Origin: Cystobasidium ongulense
Lineage: Eukaryota > Basidiomycota > Cystobasidiomycetes > Cystobasidiales > Cystobasidiaceae
Length of the DNA: 64,000 nt
Direction of reading: 5' to 3'
Assembly (NCBI GenBank): GCA_022835595.1
Contig: BQUP01000010.1
Location: 78,236 to 142,235, forward strand
Shown here: positions 25,225 to 37,043 of the stretch, in pieces
How the letters are laid out: the number at the start of each line of letters is the position of its first letter
Numbering within the stretch: the stretch's first letter is position 1
Translations under genes and position numbers: made by a program
The notes under the pieces: model-generated
The model's database searches: none
What the model saw: the letters and a program-made list of their open reading frames with translations, nothing else
Told to the model about the DNA's origin: nothing

Positions 25225-26373
25225 CTATCGGTTTGCAATTGGAGGAAAGGCGAAACAAATTTTGACGGAGGCCCCGGATTTGCTAACCTCGGGGGGAGCT
25301 TTGCGCCCATCGATTCTGTAGATCGAAAGGAAAATTCGGCCGAAACATAGATTAGGGTCACGACTGCGATCTGGATCGGTCTTCACATAGTTCACTAGTT
25401 GCCAGAACTCCAAATCCTGGAGTATCGATCCTACGTCAAGACTGACTTGTGTTCCCCGCTTAGCTGGATCGACATTGTTTGTCGTGTTGTAGAAGAAAGA
25501 CCATTTCAAAGTGTCCCTTTGGAAAAACGCCTTGCAGTCGAAAGGACCTTCACAAAGAGAAAACATAGAGTCTCTCTGTAAAACCGAGACTCAGTTGTGT
25601 TCTGTGCACTGTCAGGCCCTGTCAGGCCTGCCTGTGTCCATTAGGCAGAGCTACAGAGCTTACAGGATTATACTCCTTGATATTGCGTACAGGCGAAGAC
25701 CGACTGGGCCCAGCTGGGGCCCCGTTGTTACTGGAGGGACGTTGTTGCGCCTCCTCGTCTAGTTTGATGGACACAAACCTCTCCCTTGGAGAGTCGTTTT
25801 TGCTGGGTCCGCCAGTAGGGGTAGTGGGCTTCAAATATACCATCTCGGTCGAGCTGCTTGGGGAAAAATCAGACTGGCTGGCTATCTTCTGACCAAAGTT
25901 CGGTTCATAAAAGGCCGTCGCGGGGCTTAATTGTAACTTTAGCACTGATCAGCAACAACGACAGTCTCTTAAACAACGGGTCCGTTTTGTTCGGGAGGCG
26001 AAGCAGGCCCGACGGTATCCCCGTTCAGGTGCAGGCAGAAACACAAAGCTTACACGAGATGGTAACCTGCTGCGATCAAACGTTGGAGTTCCAGCGATCT
26101 GCCGAGACGAGGGGGAGGCCTGCGCGCTTCCCCGACTGGAACTGGTCGGTCCATAGCGCCTACCGTCTTCTGCTCTCTTTCGTCCTCGACGCCTTGATGG
26201 GCCTTCCGAGTCCGATGGACCAGATGAAAACGACACGACTGATCCGACTGGGGAGATCTTACCCTGTATATACAGTGACCAAAGTCAGCGTCATGTTTGT
26301 GAGCTGAGGGGTCAATTATACCTACATATCCTACGGACGTTCCACCCGAGGAGGCAGAGCTAGACCTAGGCAT
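25225..26373 (-). CDS. Multi-exon gene, product not recognised
   Basis: Four frames join through plausible introns into one reading of roughly 290 residues. Exon 1 starts at ATG 26371-26373 (MPRSSSASSGGTSVGY). A GTAGGT donor leads to exon 2, which is Ser/Arg-rich (GPSDSEGPSRRRGRKRAEDG). Exon 3 (about 25947-25666) contains SPATAFYEPNFGQK and ERFVSIKLDEEAQQRPS and ends KEYNP at a GTAAGC donor. Exon 4 begins RDSMFSLCEGPFDCKAFFQ and looks folded: LKWSFFYNTTNNVDP, VSLDVGSILQDLEFWQLVNY, FGRIFLSIYRIDGRK; it stops at 25225-25227. The exon 2-3 junction is the weakest. I do not recognise a family. The composition does not look like noise, but the call needs transcript support. Confidence 0.45.
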
Positions 26374-26621
26374 GTCCGATAGCTTAGATCAGCCACTAGA
26401 TCTCGCAAGAGACTGTTGGCATTTAAACCTAGTCTTGATTAGCGACCATGCAGTCTTTTCAGAAAGGTAACACGCCTGAACTGACCAAGATTTGTTATGG
26501 TTATTACGGTTATTCCAAGGTTCGAGAAAGGCGGGTGATGGCAGAGGCGAAAAGCATGAAAGAGGAAAAGAAAAGAAAAGACGAAGTTTACAGTGGTCCC
26601 GTCCGTCTTGCTTGCGCTTGC

Positions 26622-27240
26622 ATGCTGTGATGCTGTGTGCTGCTGTGTGCTGCTGGTCATTACTGTGTTACTGTGTGAAGCAATTTTTCTGTATTGCTGT
26701 GAAGGTTTCTTGTATTGCCGTGGATCGATGCAGCTGTTTTGCTGTGTTGCTGTGAAGCTTTGTTGTTTCGCCGTGTAGAGATGTAGCTATTTTGGTGTTT
26801 TACTGTGTAGCGATGTACCATTTTTGCTGTGTTGCTGTGAAGACTCGTTGTCCTGCTGTGTAAGAATGTAGCTATTTTGGTATCTTGCTGTGTAGCGATG
26901 TGGCGTCTTTGCTGTGCTGCTGTGTAGAGTTGCTGTCCTGCTGTGTAGGGATGTAGCTAGTTTGCTGTGTAGTTGTACAACGATGCAGCTATTTAAGCTT
27001 TTTTTGCTGTGTTCCAGCTGTGTTGCCGTGTGACTGTATTGGTTTTGCTGTGTTGCTGTGTACTCCAGCTGTATTGCTGTGTAGCAATTCGACTGTTTTT
27101 GCTGTGTTGTTGTGAATTTTATCGATGTTGCCGTCTTGAGCTGTGCTATTGTATAGCTGTGTTACTGTGTAGCTGAGGAATCGTAGCGGTGCCGCGTTCT
27201 TGCTGTGTCGATGTACTGCTATGTTGCTGTACTTGCCGTG
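26622..27240. repeat. TGCTGTG-rich minisatellite with an 85-bp higher-order unit
   Basis: About 600 bases built from variants of GCTGTGTTGCTGTG. Within it, landmarks recur at exactly 85 bases: CGATG[CT]A or CGATGT at 26726, 26811, 26896 and 26981; GCTGTG[TC]TGCTGTG at 26741, 26826 and 26911; ATGTAGCTA at 26781, 26866 and 26951. So roughly four 85-bp copies span about 26700-27030, with more degenerate short-motif repeats on both sides. The strand is strongly G/T-rich. Frames through it are Cys/Val/Leu-rich (CC, CAV) by composition only and are not taken as genes. It lies in the widest gene-poor gap of the window. Confidence 0.85.
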
Positions 27241-27262
27241 TCGGCGCGGAAACCTCAGCGTG

Positions 27263-28476
27263 TCAGCTCGTCAATGCTCTACAGCATTCTGCAAGGGCCA
27301 TGCCAAAGGTATGTATGGTGTCCACTTTGATGAGTGTATTCGTGTACTCACGGAGCTGCGTGCCATTCGGCAACTGCTTCTCGTTCAGCAAACTGTGTTC
27401 AGAGGACTGAGTGGGGGCCAGGTATAAGCGGCAGAGGAACCCAGCTATGGGTGCGAGCCATGTCACTGAAGTCTTACCATTCAGCGTACATAGATCTGAT
27501 GAAGGGTATATACTTACTTGCCAGTCAGTAGTGGGAAGTCTGGCTAGCAGTCGCAGCATCACTGCATGTCTTGGACAGCTTGACTGCGTAACAGGCCTAG
27601 TTCGTAGTAAGCCTTTCGTCCAATGCAAGACATAATATCCAGTGGGAGGACCGCAAATAAGCTGCGCAGTAGGTAACAAGATAGAGCCGTATTTCAGTAA
27701 CCCTCTGAGCGGCTGCTTGCGCTGTACTGTTCCCTTGTCAAGAAGACAAATACCCGTCCTTATCCGGGCAGTGTGTATTAGCAATATGCAAGACAGGCGA
27801 GAGATTTTCGGAAGACGAGTTGTTTGTATCCTTATAGAACTTGCTATTGCTTTGCGTTGTTGCCGGATGCGACAGGCTTCCCTTCGAATGGTGTCTAAGT
27901 TTCTGACGTGTTGAGAATCGTCAGATCACCTTCGAATTGAGAGGATTTCGCTAATGGAGTCGCGCAACCGTGCTGCTGGTAGTGTCAATAACTTCTGGTC
28001 TTCCGTCTGTTCCTCGTTGAGCAGTCGAGAGCTAGTCCTCCTTGGTCGCTCTTGATACCTGTGCTCGACAGTCTAATAAGCGTCGAGCCTAGGCGAGAGA
28101 GCACAGTCTGATGAGAACAGATTGAAGCTATCAAGGATGCATCGACGACGTCGTATTGGTGCAGTGTCAAGCCATCAACGCGAATTGTTGCCGAAGCCGC
28201 TTACAATAAATCATCTCGATCAGCCTGTCAAGCGAGGCGTGGCAGAGGCAGCAATCAGAAAAGAAAGGCCGCGATGACTTCGAGCAAGCGTGATGGAGGT
28301 GGCCCTCTTCCTGATTGACATCTACACTCACGCCTGCTGGGAACAAGAGCATGGACCAGTGCTTTAGCAGCCAGGTATGCGGGAAGCCACCATATTCGAC
28401 AAGATACGAGTAAACGTGAAGAAGACCAACAGCCTGAAATAACAGCAGAGAGTGCACTATCCTGCTCCATAGCTGC
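27263..28476 (-). other. Gene-poor stretch with possible spliced minus-strand exons, unresolved
   Basis: No gene can be named between the minisatellite and the first histidine kinase. On the minus strand there are protein-like pieces: from an ATG near 28457, a hydrophobic segment (LLLFQAVGLLHVYSYLVEY, then TWLLKHWSMLLFPAG) ending at a GTGAGT donor, with a good GCTTGACAG acceptor at about 28228 and a GTAAGC donor soon after. Further on are a helical, basic stretch (NLDTIRREACRIRQQRKAIA) near 27870 and a GTAAGTATAT donor near 27515. These could be one or two small divergent genes or chance frames. I could not join them into one convincing product. Confidence 0.2.
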
Positions 28477-28515
28477 TACCTGGTCTATTAGATTCGAGCA
28501 ACAACTTTCATCAAG

Positions 28516-31500
28516 ATGGCAGCTTGTCAGTTTGTCTTGCCAGCGAATGCAGTGCGTCAACTTGAAGGTCTGCAACGACAGCCCGCAAGAGCAGAAGACC
28601 CCAGCAGTGAGGGCAGCAGTGACCCTCAGGCAGCCACGCCCACACCGTCAAATGCAGACCGACGACCTAGCGCCCCCTTGACGTACTCGTCCATGCACGT
28701 CGATGCGAAAGACCCTCTCAGTACTTTGAAGCCATTGCGACCTTTTGACAGGTCTACCTTTGAATCCGCATTTCCTTCTTCCGCATCATCATCAACGACA
28801 AGCTCCCCTGTTAGATCCTTCAGCGCAGCTTTCTCTACCAACTTGTCAGCTTCATCATCCTCAACTGCTGGCTCACCGCGTGCCGGATTTGGAGAAGATC
28901 CATTCTTCTATCCTCTACTACCAGAGAACGAGAGAAGACGTCTAGCGGAATTTTGGTTCCTCACCGCTGGGATACACGATGATACTTCTCTTGCAAAACA
29001 TCTTCAAACCCTCCTCACGCTCGTCAGAGATTTGTACGGCTTCGATATCGCACTCCTTCAATTCATAGACAATGATAGATCATCTTCGCTTACTCCCGAT
29101 GGATGGCAGGGTTCGTGTTATCCCAGGCGTGAAACAGGATGTGCGCATACTATGCTACTCGAGCCTGGTGTAAGTGGCTCTTAAGCGTCTTTTTTTGCCC
29201 TGGGTCTCGTAGGGTTATACAAGTGGCAAAGCTAAGGTTTCATCTCCCAGACCGTCCTCAATATAGATGACTTCTTCGACGACCCGAGATTCGCTGGCAA
29301 TCCTCAAATCGTGTCTGCTCAGATGCGGAGCTATGCAGGTGTGCCACTAGCTTATACAATCCAAGGCAGCGGGTGAGGCCATGTTCGAATTTATGCTGAG
29401 CTATCGCAAGACCAAAGACTGATGGGGTTTTTTTTTGGGCGCGCTTTAGAGAATCGATATCGCTGGGATCTCTTTGTATCATGTCTGTGAAAGAGAAGAA
29501 GCCATCTTTGACACAAGCACAACGGAATTCGCTCGTACGCTTCGCTAATCTCGCCGTTCAAATCATGTAAGTCCATATCAAGTAACTGTTAGCAAAAGCT
29601 GCAGGAGGGAAGACCCTACCAGTGCGCCAAGAGTAATCAGATGCTTCGCCCACTGGTTAATGGAGGGTCTTTTCTTCTGCCCTCGCGAGTTAATGAATGT
29701 TAATGCTCAGTCTGCGTTTTGCGAATATAGAAAAGACCGTATGCGGTTGCGTAGAGAAGCTATTCAAACCAAAAGGCACGAACATCTTTCCATTCTATCC
29801 AAAACGACTGGTCCACCATCGACGGTCGTGCAGACTACGCTAGAGACGCTCGAAACAACCTTAGGCGGACAGGCTTCATTTGTCGAAGCAGTTAATGGAT
29901 GTTTGGAGCTGTCAAACGTGGGTCGGGTACCCGTATCTGCGTTCACTGATGATATCTGGGAGAATGGGCCTGTTATCGAAGACTTTATCAAATTTCACAA
30001 TCATGAATCATCACTGGATTACGATGCTGGGTGCACTGTCCGGGCTATGGCAGTGCCACTGGCGAATGTCAACGATCACTATCTGCTCGTTCAGACGGGT
30101 CATTTACGCGATGTATTCGACGGCTCAGACGCCCTTTTCGTTCGATCCTGCGCTATGGTCATTTCCAGTAGTATTCAAGATGGTCTACTTCGACAAGCAT
30201 TAGAAGCGAAGACTTCTTTCCTAAGGAACGTTCAGCATGCTTTTAGGACTAGTTTAAATGGTATTCTATCAGCGACGGACTTGCTCTTGCAGCAAGATTT
30301 GACCCCAAATGGCGGATTCCTACAAGCGGCAGTCGCTTCATCAGCAAAAGAATCGAACGTCAAGAACACTACGCCATTGGAATTACTTAAGATCGTAGAA
30401 ACATCAGGACGTGGGCTACTTACTGTGATCAATCATCTCATCGATCTCGACGCGCAAGGCATGGCTAAGAGTATAGATGTATGTGATTTACATGATATAG
30501 AAGAAGAAGTGTTAGATACGATGGTACAGCAATCATCATTAGAGAAGATTAGAGATATATTATTGGTTTCAGACAGTCATTTAAGTGGATCAACGGGAGA
30601 TTGCATAATTAGTAATCGCCTTCTTTTAAAGCAGTCTATAGCTGCTTTGGTTAGGAATGCGGTTGAGGCTACTAGCGCTGGCGGGATGGTTATGATTAAA
30701 ATTAGGCTTGTGAGTGAACCTGATGTAGACCAGAGTTTGGTCATCGACGTTCAAGATACAGGGTGTGGCATTGCCGAGGTGAGTGTTGCTTCTGATTATT
30801 GGAGTCCAACTACTTCACAAAGCCGGTTCACTTGGCTGATTATGAGACATGGCTTTCGATTGTCTCTGACAGGCCGACAAAGAACGAATATTCCTCCCCT
30901 TTGAAAAAGTCAGTGCTTTTTCCCATCATTCGGGACTTGGTCTAGCATTTGCTTCTCAATATGTTGCTACGCTTGGAGGATCTATACGATTATTAGCAAG
31001 TTCAATTAGTCAAGGGTCTACCTTTCAAATACGCATTCCTAATCCTACACTAGCTTCAAGTTTACAAACTTACAAGAGTAGAAAGAAATTACCTAGTAAT
31101 TGGTCTTACTGGATGAATGCTACTTCTATATCAAGAGATGTCGGTGAAGTTTATGGACGCAGTCTTCAGAATATGGGAATACTACAAGCGCAAACTTCAG
31201 CTCAAGCTACATTACTAGTCCAACCAATGACAAATACAACAACGGTATCGGCACAAACAGAAACGCCAGATTCATTAGCAGCAAATCAGTTACTCCTCAT
31301 GTTAGGATGGGAAGATGATCATCATATGAAATTAGCGGGTAGAGAAGGTCGCAATAGAACGGTTTATGGACGCTTACCTTGGACTAGACATCGACTTGTT
31401 GAAACTTTATCGCAAGCTCAGAAAGTATTGGATTCACACATGGAAGGGAAGAAGGAGGTCGCAAGCGATGCCCCGAATGGACAGCGAGCTGCCGGGAATC

Positions 31501-32081
31501 ACAAAGCTGTCGGAAAAGTGAGTCTGCAAGAAACATCAATAATCCATTTCAATGTGTTCCATATCTTACGCTCGTTTCTCGGCTCCATAGATGCGAGCAC
31601 TTCTAGTAGACGACAACATCATGAACTTGAACATCCTCCAAGCATACTGCAAAAAGCGGCAATACTCTTTTGATTCCGCACGAGATGGTCAAGAAGCTTT
31701 CAACGCGTATATGAAAGCGTGTGAAAGCGGGGAAGCACCGAATATATGTTTGCTCGATCTTCAAATGCCAATTTGTGATGGTCTTGCTTGTGCGAGATTG
31801 ATGCGGGAGTATGAAAAGAAGGAGGGACGTAGTCGGTGTCCCATCATCATTGGTGAGTCCCCGCATACACTAACGCCTGAAAATACATTGCCTGCTTTCG
31901 GGACAAGGTCAGTAGAGAAAAGACTGTAGGCTGATTATATGCTCGTATCTATAAAGTAACGGCACAAAGCGGCGACGCTGACCGGCAGTCGTCCATCGAA
32001 GCGGGCACAGACGCGTACTATGTGAAACCACTGCGCATCTCTACATTAGACGACATTATAGCTCGCTATGCTCGGGTATGA
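28516..32081 (+). CDS. Hybrid histidine kinase with N-terminal GAF-like domain (tandem copy 1)
   Basis: Fungal phosphorelay sensor kinase of about 1,000 residues, cytosolic (no membrane helix). In order: a Ser-rich head; a conserved FYPLLPENERRRLAEFWFL segment; a GAF-like sensor (FDIALLQFIDNDRSS, YPRRETGCAHTMLL, RSYAGVPLAYTI, SLGSLCIMS); a linker with IKDRMRLRREAIQ; an H-box with a candidate phospho-His in FLRNVQHAFRTSLNGIL near 30230; an N-box (ALVRNAVEAT), G1 (DTGCGIAE), F-box (RIFLPFEKV) and G2 (GLGLAF) of the ATPase domain; and a receiver with LVDDNIMNLNI, phospho-Asp in CLLDLQMP near 31755, VTAQSGD and YYVKPL. The H-box has Ala and Ser where most kinases have Glu and Pro. Seven or so introns. 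It is a tandem duplicate of the next gene, in the same order and with matching intron positions. The ligand is unknown. Confidence 0.9.
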
Positions 32082-33003
32082 TTTGGGCATAATTCCTTAT
32101 GCTAATTATTTGTCGGTGGTGGTAGTGGTGGCAGACTGGAATATTTCCAGATGTATTACAGAGTGAAGTACCAAGCCATTCAGGCGGGCAGTACGGGATC
32201 ATTACTAGCAAGCATCGCAATTGTATAATCTACCCATCAAACGTGTATCTTCCTACCTATAATACTAAATATACAGTAATGACCATGAGCCTTGCAGATC
32301 AGCATCCGTAAAAACGAGGCAGACGGCGACGATCGGGCAATTTGGGCGGGGCCCAGATGCCTGTCAGGCCGGAGGAATGGCATGGAACGCAAGCCGGAGT
32401 TGCGAGTCCCGCGGTGGATGCAGATCTAGACGTCGTGCGGTGGTGCAGCGTGCTTGCAGGTGGGTGGTGGCAGAGATACTACTGTGAAATAATAATACCG
32501 ACAGGATGGGCGGGCCAACTTGAAGGATCCAAGATTCAATGCTCTGCTGGGACATGATTGCTGCTCGACTCCATCCATCAGCTCACCCTCGCCACTCGAT
32601 ATCTCACCGCTGCCTCCACAGGCCTCGACCTCATTACCGCGTCATCAGCCGAAGACTGAGACGAAACTCAATTCCAGCCAGCCAGCCAGCCAGCAGAACT
32701 TGAATGTGATTTACAAGCTCCAGGTTGTCAGGAATAATAATAATTGTCAGAGCAGTACGAGTGTCGCGCTCGCTCTGCACGGATAGAGAGAGACATACGG
32801 GCAGTGGGTGGAGTCGCACACAGCACTCGTCAAGTGGTGGATAGTGTCCTCCAGTGCGCCTTGCTTGCGGTACCACTCTGCAGTGGGAAGGTCGGTCGGT
32901 CGTCGCAGCGGGAGCAGGAACCACAGCGAGCTACCGAAAAGCGGGAAGGGTGTGAGGACCAGGGCCAGTCAGGCCATCCACGACAGCACTGTACTCTCTT
33001 CGA
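32082..33003. promoter_or_regulatory. Intergenic region between the two histidine kinases
   Basis: About 920 bases with the 3' UTR of copy 1 and the promoter of copy 2. It contains a short CAGC tetranucleotide run near 32679-32697 and AATAATAAT tracts near 32475 and 32735. Plus-strand frames that run into the start of copy 2 are read as shadows. No other gene was seen. Confidence 0.45.
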
Positions 33004-36000
33004 ATGGCTGCATGCGCCCTGGATCGCTCATCGCCGTCGCCGTCCCCATCACCAGCGCCGCCCGCTGCTGCTGCTGCTGCTGGTTTTGCGCATCAAGCGT
33101 GGACGGCGCCGCAGTTATGGTCAGCAAAGGACGGCGGCAGCAGTCTCAGCAACAGCAACAGCATCGTCAATGGATGGAGTGCAGCCGACGAGGGAGAGAC
33201 TACGCCTCCAGCTCCGATGCCTGCAGCTTCGACACCCCAAGAAGAGCCAGTCTCGTCCCTATACGCCTCCATCCCAGTGACAGGCAAAGACCCACTCAGC
33301 ACCTCGAAGCCACTCAGGACATTCGACCGCTCCGCATTTGAAGCTGCTTTCCCCCATCTCACATCCTCAGAGTCCTTCTCTTCAGATACTACTTCCCTCG
33401 CATCCTCCTCCAGCCTCGACCTGCCCTCGTCTATTTCTTCAGCGACTTCGTCCTCTTCACCCCCTCCTACCTCGCCACTGAGCGATTCTGAACAAGATCC
33501 ATTCTTCTACCCTCTGTTATGCGCAAACGAGCGTAGACGACTCTCTGAATTCTGGTACCTTACATCTGGAATACACGACGATCAAGCTCTGGCATCCCAC
33601 CTTCAAAGTTTACTTACCATCGTCAAAGACATGTATGACTTTGATGTTGCTGTCATCCAATTTATCGACAATGATAGATCATCTTCCATCGATATGAATG
33701 GGTGGCAGGAAGGCTGCTGTCCTAGACGTGAAACTGCGTGTGCTCACACGATGATGCTACGGCCGGGGGTGAGCTACCTTACACGGTCCTCTGATATACG
33801 ACCTACTCTTGCTGACCTCATTGCTTTCTTTCGCAAATCTCATAGACGGTCCTCTCCGTCTCGGACTTCATGAACGATCCACGATTCGCGAACAATAAGC
33901 GTCTCGTAGAAGGTCGCGTTCGCAGTTATGCTGGTGCGCCACTTGGTTATACCGTTGAAGGGACTGGGTGAGCATCCTTCTCGATATCAAGTGGCTATGA
34001 AAAAAACGAACAAGACACTGACAGTATTTCTCTCGTGCTTGTCCTATTTTGTTCTCCTTCCATCAGGGAATCGGTATCACTTGGCTCCCTATGCGTGTTC
34101 TCCTTCGTCAATCAGAAACCTCCTCTCACGACACTACAGCGCGAGTCATTGTGTCGCTTTGCGGATCTAGCCATGCATGCGATGTGAGTAGTCTGTCGCT
34201 TTTCTAGATGTGCATGATGATGAGGCATAAGCTGAAGCGTAGTGCTCCTTGTCTTTCCTTCTTCTTCATGACAACAGAAAAGATCGAAGTCGCCTTCGCC
34301 GTGAACACGTACAGACCAGACGGCATGAAGTTTTGACACAACTCGCGAAAACAGTCGGACCACCTTCACACGTCGTAGAAATGACACTGTCAGCATTAAC
34401 ATCTACACTAGGCGGCAAAGCTACATTCGTTGAGTGTCGAGATGGTTCAATACAATTGCGTAATGTGGGACACCGCATACAACTTTCAAACTTCCGAGGT
34501 GGACTATGGGAAAACGTCAATGCAATTGATGATTTTATCAAATATCATAATCATGAATCATCGTTAAATTATGATCCAAATTGCACAATAAGAGCAATTG
34601 CTATCCCTTTGACAAATGTTACAAATCATTACTTAGTTATTGAAACTGATAAATTACGCGATATTTACGATGGTACAGATACTCTATTCGTTCAATCATG
34701 CGCTATGGTTATCGCTAGTAGTATTCAAGATGGACTACTTCGACAAGCTTTAGAGGCGAAAAGTACATTCCTCAGGAACGCACAACATGCTTTCAGAACT
34801 AGCTTGAATGGTATACTGTCAGCTACGGATATGCTACTCGGTGAAGGACCTCTACATATCGATGGTGTCGATAAAGTCAAACAATTAGTCCTAGGTGCGA
34901 GTCCCGAAAGCACGACTCCTTTAGATCTATTACGAATCATAGAGACTTCAGGGCGTGGTTTACTCACTGTCATCAATCACCTTATAGATCTTGATGCTCA
35001 AAATGTAGCTGCAAATATGGATATATGCGATATGCACGAAATAGAAGAAGAGGTGTTAGATTCAATAGTACAACATTCATCAAAAGAGAAGATTAAAGAT
35101 TTATTATTATTATCTGAATCTCAACTTGATGGTAAAATTGGTGATTGTATAGTCAGTGACAGATTATTATTACGCCAAATTATAGCTTCACTAGTTCAAA
35201 ATGCGGTGGAAGCTACAAATGGAGGTGGAATGGTTATGGTCAAAATGACATTGGCGGGTCAGGCTGGTGTTGATCAGAGCTTGGATGTAGAAATCTACGA
35301 TACCGGTGTAGGCATTGCAGACGTAAGTCGTACCGCATTCATACTAGCTCTAAGATAGTTTCCTAGCGAATGGGACTTGTTTGACTGATTCTTACCTTCC
35401 TCTACTATAGTCGGACAAGGAGCGCATCTTCCAGCCTTTCGAGAAAGTCAACACATTTACACCAAATGCAGGTCTTGGTCTTTCATTCGCTTGTCAATAT
35501 GCCGCTACACTTGGAGGATCGGTAACGCTCATTCAGAGCAGCCAAAACAAAGGTTCAGTGTTCAAACTGAGCCTACCGAATCCGACACTCGCTTCGAGTC
35601 TTCAAACGCATCGGGTTCGCTCTAAATTACCTAAGGCTTGGTCGTATTGGATGCAGAATGGCACAGATCGATATGGATCGGAAACTATCTACTGCGCTGC
35701 TCTACAGCGCTTGGGTCTCAAGCTCGCTTCTAGCAAGTCGGATGCCTCCATGGTTGTCCATCCCATAACGCGAACATCGCCTCGTCCGATGGAAAAGCAC
35801 GCACTCTCATTGAGTCAGGTCCTCCTCATCCTAGGTTGGCAGGAGGACTACCATGCCAATCACGTTGATACCGGCGGCAACCACCATAAGACCGTCTATG
35901 GAAGATTCCCTTGGACTCGTAATCGCCTTATAGCTACATTGATGCATGCACAGAAGATAGCTGCTAGAAATGGGGAAGGCATGGGGAAATCTACACCAGT

Positions 36001-36605
36001 TGAGGAACTTGAGAGCCTCAGCTTGGCAGAAGCAGAAACGCCCAATGAGGTAAGTTTTGAGAGGAAGCTTGCGCATCAAGCTGTCTTGGTCGTGGTACAG
36101 TAAGCTGACGTCATGCTTTCTATTAGGTTCGTGCGCTTCTGGTAGATGACAATGCTATGAACTTGAGCATATTACAAGCATATTGCAAGAAACGAAGATA
36201 TGAACATCAGTCTGCTCGGGATGGGAAAGAAGCATTTCGTGTTTACATTGAGGCGTGTGAAGCTGGTCTGGCACCTACTATATGCTTGCTTGATTTACAA
36301 ATGCCAGTCTGTGATGGTATCAGCTGTGCGAGCATGATTCGCGCATACGAGAAACGGGAGAATAGGGCAAGGTGTCCAATCATTATGGGTAAGTTTTTTC
36401 TTCATACTTCTGCAGTTTCTGTCCATTCTTTCGACAAAAGCGGCTGTTGACTGATCACTTTATCGGTTCGTTCCTCACAGTCACCGCGCAGAGCGGAGAT
36501 ATTGATCGCAGAGGGGCTTTCGAGGCAGGGACAGATGCATATTACGTCAAGCCTTTACGTGTTTCAACATTGGACGACATCGTAGCGCGATACGCACGAA
36601 ATTAA
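33004..36605 (+). CDS. Hybrid histidine kinase with N-terminal GAF-like domain (tandem copy 2)
   Basis: Paralogue of the preceding gene, same domains and order: a Pro/Ala/Ser-rich head, FYPLLCANERRRLSEFWYL, GAF-like part (FDVAVIQFIDNDRSSS, CPRRETACAHTMML, RSYAGAPLGYTV), IKDRSRLRREHVQ, H-box FLRNAQHAFRTSLNGIL near 34780, N-box SLVQNAVEAT, G1 DTGVGIAD, RIFQPFEKV, GLGLSF, and a C-terminal receiver with LVDDNAMNLSI, CLLDLQMP near 36290, VTAQSGD and YYVKPL. The stop is TAA 36603-36605. Intron positions and phases match copy 1 at the two GAF sites, before the RLRRE linker, after G1 and before and inside the receiver, so the pair arose by duplication of a whole gene. Heads and the linker before the receiver have diverged most. 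Both copies look intact. Confidence 0.9.
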
Positions 36606-37043
36606 TACGATTCAGCAATTCAGTCAGACGCGAGAGCAAATTAGAGGGAAGTAGTGGGGGGAAATGTCAGTATAATAAGGCAGTTATTATAGGGTTCTTT
36701 TGTAAGTTTCTCGGGGATCCAGTGGGTTAGGCAGTCTAAATGGAGAGGTCTACAGAAGTAGAATTACTTAGAGGTATCGGTACATAGTAGAGTTTCAGGC
36801 TTGCTCAGCATTATCAATCAGTCACCACGGGATTTGACAGTGTAACATAGCTACGAGGCGCCCACATTGATACAGCAGCAGATGCATCATACACACGCAG
36901 AATCATCGTTATTAACCACAATAATCAGCATATACGTAATGAACCGGTTTCATGTTCGCCTCGTCCACGTTACGTGAATGACATTTACAGACTGAGAGGG
37001 CGCCTTCATCGTCGGAGATTGTATATTACTAATTGAGATCGTT
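36606..37043. other. Convergent intergenic region kinase 2/HGH1
   Basis: About 438 bases between stop codons on opposite strands. It should hold two 3' UTRs. Nothing else was recognised. Confidence 0.4.

Noticed and set aside
26492-26778. Cys-rich plus-strand frames (CC, CAV pattern) that look like small secreted proteins
   Set aside because: The Cys pattern is a translation of the TGCTGTG repeat, not a protein signature.
32744-33341. Two 177-178 codon plus-strand frames overlapping the start of the second kinase
   Set aside because: They run in other frames through the kinase N-terminus and the GC-rich leader; composition is Ser/Arg/Gln noise.
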